Source: Aquilonibacter sp963703325
GTDB lineage: Bacteria > Vulcanimicrobiota > Vulcanimicrobiia > Vulcanimicrobiales > Vulcanimicrobiaceae
Length of the DNA stretch: 64,000 bases
Direction of reading: 5' to 3'
NCBI GenBank assembly: GCA_963703325.1
Contig: OY969805.1
Location: 2,852,001-2,916,000 of the forward strand
In this document: positions 16,714 through 25,337 of the stretch, piece after piece
How the letters are laid out: the number at the start of each line of letters is the position of its first letter
Position numbering within the stretch: position 1 is the stretch's first letter
Program-made: the position numbers and the translations under genes
The notes under the pieces: generated by a model
Databases searched by the model: none
Told to the model about the DNA's origin: nothing
Seen by the model: the letters and a program-made list of their open reading frames with translations, nothing else

Positions 16714-18361
16714 CGCGTTCGCTGACCGAACGCACCTCGACGGGCGCGCCACCGTGCGCAAGCGCCGCGCCGACGAAGTCGCGATACAGCGGCGAGGGAT
16801 TGTTGGGGCGTGATTTAAATTCGGGGTGCGCTTGCGTGCCGACAAACCACGGGTGCATGTCGGTCGGCAGCTCGACGATTTCGACCAGCGTCGTCTTGCC
16901 GACCGTGTGATGACCCGAGAAGCGCATACCGTGCTCTTCGAACACCGGGCGATAGCGGTTGTTGAACTCGTAGCGGTGGCGATGGCGTTCGCTGATCTCG
17001 GTCGCGCTGTAGGCGCGCAGTGCGAGCGTACCCGAATCGAGCGTGCAGCTATAGGAGCCCAAGCGCATCGTGCCGCCGTAAATTTCCAAATCGCGCTGAT
17101 CGGGCATGAAGTCGATCACGGGGTCGGGCGTGGTCTCGTCGACTTCGATCGACATCGCTTTGGGTATCCCGCACACGTCTTGCGCGAACTCCACGCACGC
17201 CAGTTGCATGCCGAAGCAGATCCCGAGGAACGGAATCTTGCGTTCGCGTGCATAGCGGATCGCTTGCAGCTTGCCGTTGACCCCGCGCGCGCCGAAGCCC
17301 GGCGCGACCAGAATACCGTGAATGCCTTCGAGCACGCCGACGCCCTGGGTCTCGACCGTTACCGAATCGATGCGCCGGATTTCTACTTCCGCATTGTGGA
17401 AGATGCCGGCGTGGTAGAGCGCCTCGTTGATCGAGATGTAAGCATCTTTGAGCTCGACGTATTTGCCCACCAGCGCAATGCGCACGCGATGCTTGGGCGC
17501 CATGATACGATCGACGATCTTCGTCCACTCGTCGAGCTTCGGCGCATTGGTCGGTAAGCCGAGTTTGCGGATCGCGGCATCGGCCAAACCTTCCGCTTCG
17601 AGATTGAGCGGCACTTGATAAATCGTCTTCGCGTCGATATTCTGCACGACCGCATTCGGCGGGACGTCGCAAAAGAGCGCGATCTTCTCTTTGAGCTCGA
17701 TCGGCATCGTAATAGCCGACTGCGTGCGGCAGACAATCGCATCAGGCGAGATTCCGATCCCGCGCAATTCGCGCACCGAGTGCTGCGTCGGCTTGGTCTT
17801 GAGTTCGTCGGCAGCGCCGAGGTGCGGCACGAGCGTGAGGTGGCAATACATCACGTTCTCATCGCCCACGTCGTAACGCATTTGGCGAATCGCTTCCAAA
17901 AACGGCAGCGACTCGATGTCGCCGACCGTACCGCCGACTTCGACGATGCAGACGTCGGCGCGGCTGGCTTCGGCGACGCGCCGGATGTGCGCTTTAATTT
18001 CGTTGGTAATATGCGGAATCACTTGGACGGTAGCGCCCAAGTACTCGCCGCGACGTTCTTTTTCGATGACGGAGTTGTAGACTTGGCCGGTCGTGACGTT
18101 GTTCGCACGCACCAAATTCTCGTCGATGAAGCGCTCGTAATGGCCGAGATCGAGGTCGGTTTCGGCGCCGTCTTCGGTAACGAAGACCTCGCCATGCTGA
18201 TAGGGGTTCATCGTGCCCGCGTCAACGTTGATATAGGGATCCAGTTTCTGGATCGAAACGCTGATACCGCGTGCTTTGAGGAGTCGTCCGAGGGATGCTG
18301 CAGTGATGCCCTTGCCGAGCGAACTCACGACACCGCCGGTGAAGAAAATGTACTTCGCCAT
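16703..18361 (-). CDS. pyrG: CTP synthase
   Basis: CTP synthase makes CTP from UTP with glutamine-derived ammonia. The 552-residue protein has the N-terminal synthase domain (KYIFFTGGVVSSLGKGITAA) and the C-terminal class I glutaminase domain with the nucleophile loop FLGICFGMQL. Length is normal. It ends with TAG inside the start of the GT2 gene. It is 21 bases downstream of prmC. Confidence 0.97.
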   Translation of the reverse strand: MAKYIFFTGGVVSSLGKGITAASLGRLLKARGISVSIQKLDPYINVDAGTMNPYQHGEVFVTEDGAETDLDLGHYERFIDENLVRANNVTTGQVYNSVIEKERRGEYLGATVQVIPHITNEIKAHIRRVAEASRADVCIVEVGGTVGDIESLPFLEAIRQMRYDVGDENVMYCHLTLVPHLGAADELKTKPTQHSVRELRGIGISPDAIVCRTQSAITMPIELKEKIALFCDVPPNAVVQNIDAKTIYQVPLNLEAEGLADAAIRKLGLPTNAPKLDEWTKIVDRIMAPKHRVRIALVGKYVELKDAYISINEALYHAGIFHNAEVEIRRIDSVTVETQGVGVLEGIHGILVAPGFGARGVNGKLQAIRYARERKIPFLGICFGMQLACVEFAQDVCGIPKAMSIEVDETTPDPVIDFMPDQRDLEIYGGTMRLGSYSCTLDSGTLALRAYSATEISERHRHRYEFNNRYRPVFEEHGMRFSGHHTVGKTTLVEIVELPTDMHPWFVGTQAHPEFKSRPNNPSPLYRDFVGAALAHGGAPVEVRSVSERVES

Positions 18362-18382
18362 CTCGGGATGTCTATATTCGCG

Positions 18383-19204
18383 CTAGCCCGGGGCCATCAC
18401 CTTGACATACCGCTCGCGATTCCCGTAATCGTGCTCCAGTGTGACGCTTGCCTGCGGGAACGCCGCACGCGCGAGCGCAAGCAGGCCGGCAGCAACTGGT
18501 GGGGCGCCTTCGGCGAGCAGCAGGCCGCCCGGATTGAGCGCGGCCGGGGCGTGGGCAAAAAACCGCCGGTACACGTCGAGGCCGTCGGGGCCGCCGTCGA
18601 GCGCGAGGGCCGGCTCGAAGCGTAGGCCCTCGTCACCGTCACCGGTTGGCACGTAGGGCAGATTTGCGACGATCGCGTCGTAGCGTTTGCGCCGTACGGG
18701 ATCGAGCAGGTCGCCGAGATAGTACGCGACGCGTTTGCCGAGGCGGTGCCCCTCGCGATTCGCGATCGCGACGATGAGCGCGTCGGGCGACACATCGACC
18801 GCATCGATACGCGCCTGCGGGACATGCCCCGCAATCGAGAGCGCGATCGCGCCGCTTCCGGTGCCGACGTCGAGCACGCGCGGCGCATCGTACAATCGAA
18901 TGTGTGCGATCGCTTCGTCTACCAGATGCTCGCTTTCGGGCCGCGGAATGAGCACGCGCGAGTCAACGAGGAATTCGCGGCGGTAAAAGCCGGCGGTTCC
19001 GATGATGTAGGCGAGTGGTTCGCCGTTTTTCACACGCGCAGCGAGCGCGTTGAACTTCGCCACGACCGCATCATCGAATGGTACGTCGGCATAGGCACGC
19101 AGGTACGACACCGGCTTCCCCGTGACAAACGAAAGCAGCGTCTCGGCCTCGCGGCCCCCGATCTCAATCACGGAACCACCGGTAACGGCGTTGGGGGCGA
19201 GCAT
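18383..19204 (-). CDS. prmC: Peptide chain release factor glutamine methyltransferase
   Basis: PrmC methylates the GGQ glutamine of release factors. The 273-residue protein has the SAM motif DVGTGSGAI (112-120) and NLPY (181-184) in place of the common NPPY. It follows prfA, its substrate, with one small lipoprotein gene between. It overlaps that gene by 37 bases. Confidence 0.9.
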   Translation of the reverse strand: MLAPNAVTGGSVIEIGGREAETLLSFVTGKPVSYLRAYADVPFDDAVVAKFNALAARVKNGEPLAYIIGTAGFYRREFLVDSRVLIPRPESEHLVDEAIAHIRLYDAPRVLDVGTGSGAIALSIAGHVPQARIDAVDVSPDALIVAIANREGHRLGKRVAYYLGDLLDPVRRKRYDAIVANLPYVPTGDGDEGLRFEPALALDGGPDGLDVYRRFFAHAPAALNPGGLLLAEGAPPVAAGLLALARAAFPQASVTLEHDYGNRERYVKVMAPG

Positions 19205-19626
19205 GAAGCTTCGGAACCGGGGAACAGCCCGTGGAAATATGGGTCAAATAGGACGTTGCAACGTTCGCCGATTACGTGCCCGCCGCGGTCTTGCCCGTCC
19301 TGCCTCGCCGTTTGAACGTACGTCACCAGGGGCACGTCGGGGGTTGCCAAATTGGCGAAGCGCAGTCGGGCTCGTTGCGCACCGTACGTTTTGGAGTGAA
19401 GGACGCGCAGCAGCCACGCGCGCTGCTCGGGAGAAAGATGGACCGCGTGGGGTCCAAATGCTGCCGAAACCGGATAAGTCACAAAAGCAGGCGACGCAAT
19501 CGGCGATGGCGTCGCGACCGGCAATTGACTCACCACCATCCCCCTCATATACTCCGTTTGCTGCGAAGTCGAACGCGCGCAGGAAGCGAGGAATATGAGC
19601 GCGGCAACCGCGAGGGCTCGGATCAT
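19168..19626 (-). CDS. Small lipoprotein of unknown function
   Basis: From ATG 19626 the product has 152 residues. The signal peptide MIRALAVAALIFLASC has lipobox LASC. The mature part contains LSPEQRAWLLRVLHS, a fragment common in small exported proteins, and two later cysteines. No domain is recognised. It lies between prfA and prmC, immediately downstream of a dispersed repeat, and overlaps the prmC start, so its insertion has split the usual prfA-prmC pair. Confidence 0.6.
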   Translation of the reverse strand: MIRALAVAALIFLASCARSTSQQTEYMRGMVVSQLPVATPSPIASPAFVTYPVSAAFGPHAVHLSPEQRAWLLRVLHSKTYGAQRARLRFANLATPDVPLVTYVQTARQDGQDRGGHVIGERCNVLFDPYFHGLFPGSEASCSPPTPLPVVP

Positions 19627-19631
19627 TGGCG

Positions 19632-19680
19632 GTCCTTCGACTTCGCTCACTGCGTTCGCTACGCTCAGGATGACAAAGGG
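19632..19680. repeat. Dispersed repeat copy 1 (ends prfA)
   Basis: A short interspersed element with GTCCTTCGACTTCGCTC at one end and CTCAGGATGACAAAGGG at the other. A second copy lies at 32887-32936. Read on the minus strand it supplies the last residues and the TGA stop of prfA. Elements of this kind are seen at gene ends in many environmental genomes. Confidence 0.6.
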
Positions 19681-20771
19681 GCTTCTTCGCCGGCGAGCAA
19701 GCGCGCTTGTTCATCGGCGAGCAAGTCGTCGACGATCGGGGCAAGGGCACCGTCCATGATGCCGCGGATGTTCCCGAAGCTCTCGTTGATGCGGTGATCG
19801 GTCACGCGGTCTTGCGGAAAGTTGTAGGTGCGGATCTTCTCCGAGCGATCGCCGGTGCCGACCTGACTGCGCCGCAGCGACCCCATCGCTTCTTCTTTTT
19901 CGCGCTGCTGACGCTCGTAGAGCATCGCGCGCAGCATCGTCATCGCCTTCTCACGGTTTTGCATTTGCGAGCGCTCTTGTTGCGAGGCGACGATCAGGCC
20001 GGTCGGCACGTGGGTGATGCGAATAGCCGACTCGGTCTTGTTGACGTATTGTCCGCCGGCACCCGAGGCTTTATAGGTGTCGATCTGGAGGTCGCCCGGC
20101 TTGATCTCGATCTGCACGTCCTCGTCGACTTCGGGCAACACGGCCACCGTCGCCGTCGACGTGTGGATGCGACCTTGTGCTTCGGTCGCGGGGACGCGCT
20201 GCACGCGATGCACGCCCGACTCGTACTTGAAGTACCGATACGGCGAATCGCCTTTCACACCGAAGACGATCTCTTTATAGCCGCCGGCATCGCTCTCGTT
20301 TTCTGAGACCAGCTCGACGCGCATCCCGCGCGACTCGGCAAAGCGCATGTACATGCGCGCAAGGTCGCCCGCGAAGATCGCAGCTTCGTCGCCGCCCGCG
20401 CCGGCACGAACTTCGATGAAGACGTCCTTGGTGTCGTTGGGATCTTTGGGGATCATCAGCACCGACAGCTCGTCTTCGAGCGCCGGCAGCTGCGCGCGCA
20501 GCTCTTTGAGCTCGTCTTCGGCCAGCTCGCGCAGTTCGGCATCGCCGCCTTCGCGTAGCAGCGCGTCGTTAGCGATGATTTCGTCGACCAGTTTGCGGTA
20601 GCGGCGATAGACCGCGACGGTCGCTTCGAGTTGCGCGCGCTCTTTCACCAGACCGGTATAGCGTGCCTGATCGAAGCCGCCCGAGGGATTGGCTAACTCC
20701 GCCTCGATCTCGTCGAAGCGTCGGACCATTGTGTCGAGGCGTGCGATCACGCTTGCGTTGAGTTCAGCCAT
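19665..20771 (-). CDS. prfA: Peptide chain release factor 1
   Basis: RF1 terminates translation at UAA and UAG. The 368-residue protein has the anticodon-like PAT tripeptide (194-196), which marks RF1 rather than RF2, and the catalytic GGQ (239-241). Its C-terminal tail (EEAPLSS) and stop are formed by the dispersed repeat at 19632-19680. A strong hairpin terminator separates it from rpmE, so it likely has its own weak promoter or relies on readthrough. Confidence 0.96.
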   Translation of the reverse strand: MAELNASVIARLDTMVRRFDEIEAELANPSGGFDQARYTGLVKERAQLEATVAVYRRYRKLVDEIIANDALLREGGDAELRELAEDELKELRAQLPALEDELSVLMIPKDPNDTKDVFIEVRAGAGGDEAAIFAGDLARMYMRFAESRGMRVELVSENESDAGGYKEIVFGVKGDSPYRYFKYESGVHRVQRVPATEAQGRIHTSTATVAVLPEVDEDVQIEIKPGDLQIDTYKASGAGGQYVNKTESAIRITHVPTGLIVASQQERSQMQNREKAMTMLRAMLYERQQREKEEAMGSLRRSQVGTGDRSEKIRTYNFPQDRVTDHRINESFGNIRGIMDGALAPIVDDLLADEQARLLAGEEAPLSS

Positions 20772-20795
20772 GGTGCGATCGTGGTCAGCGGATAA

Positions 20796-20826
20796 CGAAA
20801 AGACGAGCTGCAGTGCAGCTCGTCTT
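20796..20826 (-). terminator. Intrinsic terminator after rpmE
   Basis: A perfect 13-base inverted repeat (AAGACGAGCTGCA / TGCAGCTCGTCTT around one G, 20800-20826) is followed on the minus strand by TTCGTT, making a short T-rich run with the end of the stem. It lies 20 bases after the rpmE stop and is the strongest terminator-like structure in the window. Confidence 0.65.
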
Positions 20827-20845
20827 CAATTCAAAGGCGGGGTCG

Positions 20846-21115
20846 TTAAGCCTCGACGGCCTTTTTCGCTTCCTTGACGGCCTGGCGTTGCGCCGCTTCT
20901 TGCTTCTTCTTTTCAGCCGCCGCAGCGCGCTGATTGAACTTGTCGACGCGGCCGGCCGTATCGACCAGCTTCTGGGTGCCGGTAAAGAGCGGATGGCACG
21001 CCGAGCAAATCTCGACGGCGATTTCTTTCATCGTCGAGCCGGTCGTAAACGCAGCTCCGCAGGCGCAGTGGACTTTCGCCTCGGGGTACCAATTGGGGTG
21101 GATCTTCTGTTTCAC
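20846..21115 (-). CDS. rpmE: 50S ribosomal protein L31, zinc-binding type
   Basis: This is an 89-residue bL31 with start KQKIHPNWYPEAKVHCACG. The four cysteines C17, C19, C37 and C40 (CACG and ICSAC) mark the zinc-containing C+ form. The C-terminal 35 residues are a Lys/Ala-rich extension beyond the usual ~70 aa. GTG 21115 gives the canonical N-terminus, but only about three bases separate it from the predicted transcription start, so the message may be leaderless. Confidence 0.92.
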   Translation of the reverse strand: MKQKIHPNWYPEAKVHCACGAAFTTGSTMKEIAVEICSACHPLFTGTQKLVDTAGRVDKFNQRAAAAEKKKQEAAQRQAVKEAKKAVEA

Positions 21116-21116
21116 A

Positions 21117-21139
21117 GCCCCCTGATTATAGCAGGGGGC
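21117..21139 (-). promoter_or_regulatory. rpmE promoter embedded in a perfect palindrome
   Basis: GCCCCCTG and CAGGGGGC flank the 7-base centre that holds the -10 element. On the minus strand this reads TGCTATAAT, an extended -10 like that of the 1257-2579 gene. An operator lying over the -10 suggests repression by a dimeric regulator; for a zinc-type L31 a metal-responsive regulator is possible but not shown. Confidence 0.45.
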
Positions 21140-21188
21140 GCAAGAGGCTCCAGTGGCCACCCGGGTCTGCTACAATAGTCGCAATGGG

Positions 21189-21284
21189 ACGCTTTCGAAT
21201 CCGGCTCGCCTCACACTGGTTACGCGCAATCTTCGCGACTTCTCGGAACTCGGAATCGAACTCCTCAATCCGTGGGAGAAATAG
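21189..21284 (+). pseudogene. vapC (PIN-domain toxin) C-terminal relic
   Basis: The plus-strand frame reads LTLVTRNLRDF then ELGIELLNPWEK and stops at TAG 21282. This is the end of VapC-type PIN toxins (LVTRNxxDF ... LNPW), including the last acidic active-site residue. No PIN N-terminus or antitoxin is found upstream, where rpmE begins on the other strand. It is a ~30-codon remnant of a lost toxin-antitoxin locus in an otherwise empty 249-base gap. Confidence 0.6.
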
Positions 21285-21364
21285 CTTTCGCGACCGCAAA
21301 AACGGCGCTAAGCATAGCTGCCCAACGCCGTCGATGTGCCTTACGTGACCGGGACGATCGTTCG

Positions 21365-23470
21365 CTACGGGACGTCCAAGCCGGTGATCGCGTTGATTAA
21401 ATGGCCGGCATACGGAACGCCGACGCCGCTGACCATGTCGTAGCCGGGACCCGCCGAAGCGCCGGGAATCGGCGAGGCCGGCGAGTAGGTCGGGTTGGTC
21501 ATCTGGTTGTCGCCGTAGACGATGTCGTAGAAGACCTGGTTATAGGCGAGCTTCGGCGTGAACGAGCCCAGTGCCGAACACGGCGTGGCCGTGCAGTGGT
21601 AGATCGCGTAGAAGTAGGGCGCCGCGTTACCCAGTCGCCACGGAAACGCTCCGCTTCCGCTAGCACAAGCGCCGGCGGTGGGATGTACTTTGCACGCGCT
21701 CAGCACATCGGCCCACATCGCCGCCATCTGCGGCGCGGCGACCGACGTCCCGCCAATGTCTTGCACGGCGCCGCCCCATTGCTCGTTCTGAATCCAGGCC
21801 ACGCCCGTACTCGGATCGCCAACCAGCGAGACATCCGGCTGTTCACGAGAGGTCGCGCCGAGAACCGTCGACTGCCACGTTGGCGCGGGGATGTCGATTC
21901 CGCCGGACTCTGACGAACCGCCGCCCGAGGCGCCGCAGAATCCTTGGGAATCGCACGCGCCGTATCCGCCGTCGTAGGTCGAGATGCCCCAGGCAAGCCA
22001 GGGCGCGGTCTGTTGACCGTACGCATTGAGCGGCGAAGTAACGCCGCCGACCGAGGTGACGCTCGGGTCACCGGCCGGATAGGAAACGCAGGGCTGCGCC
22101 AGATACGAATTGCCGCTAAAACACTCCGCCGAGCCGTTGTCGCCCGACGAAACGAAGACCGCGATGCCTTCGGTCGCGAGTTCGGCGAACTCGAGTTGCG
22201 AATACGAACCTTCGTAGCCGCCGGTGCCGCTGTAGCCGGTCCAGCCTTGTTGCGGCTCACCGCCACCGTAGCTCAGCGAAAGCACATCGGCAGCGTTGTC
22301 GTTGATCGCTTGCATGATCTCGGGATCGGCCTCGACGATGCCGATATACGGTGCTCCCTCGTTGGGTCCGCTGGTCGGACATGGCCCCGGGAAGTTGATA
22401 TCGCAATCCGACTCATTGTAGGCGAGATAAAAGAGCACGTTTGAATTCGGCGCTAGCGTTGAGGCTTGTTGCGTATCGAGTTGCGCTTCGCCGTCTTCGG
22501 GATTACAACCCGGCAAGTTCGTGCTGCACGGTGCCGTCACCGGCGGCGGCGACTTGAAGCCGTCAGAGTAGGGGAACGCCGGATTTCCCAATGTGGCGAG
22601 CGCCGTTGCAACCGGCGATGGTGAGACTTGCACTTCCGTTACAACTGCGGCTGATCTTGTGCCGGTGGCAGCTGTGTACGCGTTCAAATCGACGTCGCCG
22701 TAGCCCATCGTAGTCGTATCGATCGGACCCGTCCCGATGATGCCGAGATTGATGCCGGTGCCGTTGTAGCCCGCGTTGATCGCGCCGTTGTAGTCGAACG
22801 CGGCGCGCACCGTCGACGGTGAGTAGCCCACGTTCAAGCCCGCGCCCGCCGCCGGCGGCACGATGATGTAGCTGTGGTTGGTGCGATACTTCACGATGCC
22901 CGCAACCGAATCGACCGCGATTTGCTGCAAGAAGTGCGGCTGGGTCATCGGCGCGATGAATTGCTGGCCGTTCTTCTGATACAGCCCGAACGTCGTACCG
23001 AAGGCCTTCTGCATGTTGGTTTGCGAGCCGGAGACGACGAGCAGTAAGCGCTGCTTCCATCCCGCGACCATTACGCCGTTGCTGATGAAGTACTGCGCGG
23101 TTTTTTGATAATCCGATTGCGACGCGCCGAACTGCATGGCGATTTGATCCGGTGTCAAGAAGTGACGGAACGTTGACGAGGTTGGATCTTGCACCGACTT
23201 CGCGTAGGCGAGGAGCGCTTGCGCATTTTGCTGATGCACCAGCACCGAGACGCTCAAGTGAGCATTGGTGACCGGGCCGACGTAGGTCGCGCCGGTCATC
23301 ATGCTCTGCCCGTAATTCTGGACGATGAGTTGCGCGGGAATGTTCCCTAAACCGGACGTCGTTTGCGGTGACTGACCGTTGGGAATGGCGCCTCCACCGC
23401 CGCCGCCACCGCACGCGGCCAGGGCGATTGCAAAGACGGCTGCGGTTACGAAAGCCAGACGACGATTCAC
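21365..23470 (-). CDS. S53 (sedolisin/kumamolisin) peptidase lipoprotein
   Basis: This is a 701-residue exported acid-type serine-carboxyl peptidase. The lipobox LAAC gives lipidated Cys20, followed by seven glycines. A pro-kumamolisin activation domain (about 45-205) precedes the catalytic domain. Catalytic residues are Glu328 and Asp332 in the EDGEAQLD segment, oxyanion Asp444 in SSGDNG, and Ser576 in GGTSVAAP. A C-terminal calcium site is suggested by VFYDIVYGDN. Its GTG start overlaps the stop of the next upstream gene (GTGA), so the pair is co-translated. Sedolisins normally work at acidic pH. Confidence 0.9.
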   Translation of the reverse strand: MNRRLAFVTAAVFAIALAACGGGGGGGAIPNGQSPQTTSGLGNIPAQLIVQNYGQSMMTGATYVGPVTNAHLSVSVLVHQQNAQALLAYAKSVQDPTSSTFRHFLTPDQIAMQFGASQSDYQKTAQYFISNGVMVAGWKQRLLLVVSGSQTNMQKAFGTTFGLYQKNGQQFIAPMTQPHFLQQIAVDSVAGIVKYRTNHSYIIVPPAAGAGLNVGYSPSTVRAAFDYNGAINAGYNGTGINLGIIGTGPIDTTTMGYGDVDLNAYTAATGTRSAAVVTEVQVSPSPVATALATLGNPAFPYSDGFKSPPPVTAPCSTNLPGCNPEDGEAQLDTQQASTLAPNSNVLFYLAYNESDCDINFPGPCPTSGPNEGAPYIGIVEADPEIMQAINDNAADVLSLSYGGGEPQQGWTGYSGTGGYEGSYSQLEFAELATEGIAVFVSSGDNGSAECFSGNSYLAQPCVSYPAGDPSVTSVGGVTSPLNAYGQQTAPWLAWGISTYDGGYGACDSQGFCGASGGGSSESGGIDIPAPTWQSTVLGATSREQPDVSLVGDPSTGVAWIQNEQWGGAVQDIGGTSVAAPQMAAMWADVLSACKVHPTAGACASGSGAFPWRLGNAAPYFYAIYHCTATPCSALGSFTPKLAYNQVFYDIVYGDNQMTNPTYSPASPIPGASAGPGYDMVSGVGVPYAGHLINAITGLDVP

Positions 23471-25260
23471 TTCGCACCTCCGATGTGTCCGGCCAGGACG
23501 CTCCGGACGAAGTTCTCGATTCGTTGCGTGCGCTGCGTCACGCGAGTGAAGGCGATGCCCGAAGCATGCGCCGCGATGTTAGCGGCGAGCCCGGGGATAC
23601 CACCGGGATTTTCGCTCAGCGTTCGCACGCTGCTATCATTGGTCGGTGCCGACTCGTACCAATACGCTTCGCTGATCGTGTTGGTCTGCAACGGCGCTGC
23701 CGCGCCGCCGCCCGACAAATAGATCGAGTACGGCGTATCGTAGAAGTAGTCGTAGTAGAGCTTCTGCGTGTCGGCGATCACCACGCAGGCGGGTCCGACC
23801 GTTGGGCTACCGCTGACCACGTAGGCGTCGATCGTTTCGGATTCGGTGTAGCCGAGGACCGGATCGACAATCGATATCGTGCGCCGGAAGTCGTCGGCCG
23901 AACTTACCGCCGGCGTCGGATTGCACGGCGACGGCAACGCGCCTGCGCCGTTGTCGACCATCGTATCGCTGTAGAGACTCGAGCCCGTCCACCACTGCGG
24001 AAGCGCAAACGATGTCAGCGTCGTGCCGGCATACGTCTCGGTGAATGTGATCGAACCGCCCGACGGCGCGCTGTACGCCGCCTCGAGTTGGCCCGACGGG
24101 GTGTTGATCGTGTAGTTCCCGGAGAAGTCCGAATTCACGGTGATGTTGTTTTGGCCGCCCCCGGCGATCGTGTCGGCCTCGGTGTACGAACCGTTCGCCG
24201 TATTGTAGGTTCGGTTGCTCGTCGTCCCGTCGGCGAAATCGGCGACCACGCTCGAGGGCGGACTGTTGGTAATCGTGCCGGTGTACGGCAACGGTGAGGC
24301 AATCGCGTAGACCAGCGGCGTCCCGTACGTCGTTGTGGTTATATCGTTGTTTCCGTCGTTCGAGGTCTCGCTGGTCTCGCTGAAGCCGGACGAACCGCCC
24401 ACCGTCGTTGCAGCGACGCTTGCGTCGGTTGTCGTAGTCGTGCTTAGGGTGCTGAAGTTATCCGTCTCCACCGAGTGTTCGTCGGTGCTTGCCCCCGGCG
24501 ACGACGTCACCCTTACCGCTACCGTGACGGTTGCTTGTGAGGTGGCCGTCGGAATCGGGCACGGCGCCGCGCGCGCAATCGTGCTGGTCAGCGTGCCGGT
24601 ATAACTGAAGCCCGCACCCGGGACGATCGGCTGCACGCCGACGAGTGATGCCTGCGCGCCGGTCCGCGTGGTTGCATCGGCTTGCACCCCGACGCATCCA
24701 TCCGGATTGGGTGACGGCAACGTGCCGCCGGTGTAAATCGCGAAATAGGCCGTCGCTCCGCTCGCGAGCGTGAAGCTGCCGGTCTGCGGCAGCGACACCC
24801 AAAAGCCTTGCGCATTATAGTAGGCACCCGCGGCGCCCGCGGGCGAGGTAACGGCAATCGTCGGCACGGTCGAGAGCGAGACGGCGGTCGTCGCGGTCAA
24901 TGTAATGTAGCCAAGCGTGGTGTAGGGCGCCGTGTCCGCCGTCCGCGCCTTCCCCGAGGTGCGCATGTGCGCGACGTCGAGCACCGGCAATCCCGAGGGC
25001 GGACTGGTCGAGGCCGTAAGGATTGCCGTACCCGACCCTGCGGAGAAACTCATCGTCGCGGCGTAGGTGGCACCGGCTGCCACGGGAACCGTGGTCGTCC
25101 CGGTCGCGCCGCAGAAGCCGATGCCGCCGCCGGCGGGCGAAGCGCACGGGGTAGCCGTCGGGACCGGGGTTGAAGGTGTACCGCCGCCGCCTCCACCACC
25201 ACATGCAGCAAGTGCCGCTGCAAGAAGAACGGCTCCGAGAAACGCAAAACGAGCGTGCAC
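23467..25260 (-). CDS. Large Ser/Thr-rich lipoprotein coupled to the sedolisin
   Basis: The 597-residue protein starts at GTG 25260, with AGGAG seven bases upstream. The signal peptide ends LAAC plus seven glycines. The mature protein is rich in Thr, Ser and Gly with beta-strand-like repeats (SYTEADTIAG, FTETYAGTTL, GYTESETIDAY) and no known catalytic motif. The C-terminus turns basic and helical (RVTQRTQRIENFVRSVL). Translational coupling suggests a joint role with the sedolisin, for example as substrate-binding or anchoring partner. Confidence 0.62.
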   Translation of the reverse strand: MHARFAFLGAVLLAAALAACGGGGGGGTPSTPVPTATPCASPAGGGIGFCGATGTTTVPVAAGATYAATMSFSAGSGTAILTASTSPPSGLPVLDVAHMRTSGKARTADTAPYTTLGYITLTATTAVSLSTVPTIAVTSPAGAAGAYYNAQGFWVSLPQTGSFTLASGATAYFAIYTGGTLPSPNPDGCVGVQADATTRTGAQASLVGVQPIVPGAGFSYTGTLTSTIARAAPCPIPTATSQATVTVAVRVTSSPGASTDEHSVETDNFSTLSTTTTTDASVAATTVGGSSGFSETSETSNDGNNDITTTTYGTPLVYAIASPLPYTGTITNSPPSSVVADFADGTTSNRTYNTANGSYTEADTIAGGGQNNITVNSDFSGNYTINTPSGQLEAAYSAPSGGSITFTETYAGTTLTSFALPQWWTGSSLYSDTMVDNGAGALPSPCNPTPAVSSADDFRRTISIVDPVLGYTESETIDAYVVSGSPTVGPACVVIADTQKLYYDYFYDTPYSIYLSGGGAAAPLQTNTISEAYWYESAPTNDSSVRTLSENPGGIPGLAANIAAHASGIAFTRVTQRTQRIENFVRSVLAGHIGGAK

Positions 25261-25337
25261 GCAAGATCTCCTACACGGGACGGGAGACGAGTTTCGCCCT
25301 CTTACCGTTACTTTGGTACCATCCCTGCGGAGCGAAG

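Noticed and set aside
19244..19750. Minus-strand frame with CHPERSERSERSRR text near the prfA end
   Set aside because: This is the translation of a dispersed repeat, a well-known source of false proteins, and it overlaps prfA in another frame.
21184..21348. 54-codon plus-strand frame starting at ATG 21184
   Set aside because: The protein text has no features, and a different frame through the same bases carries the VapC C-terminal motif.
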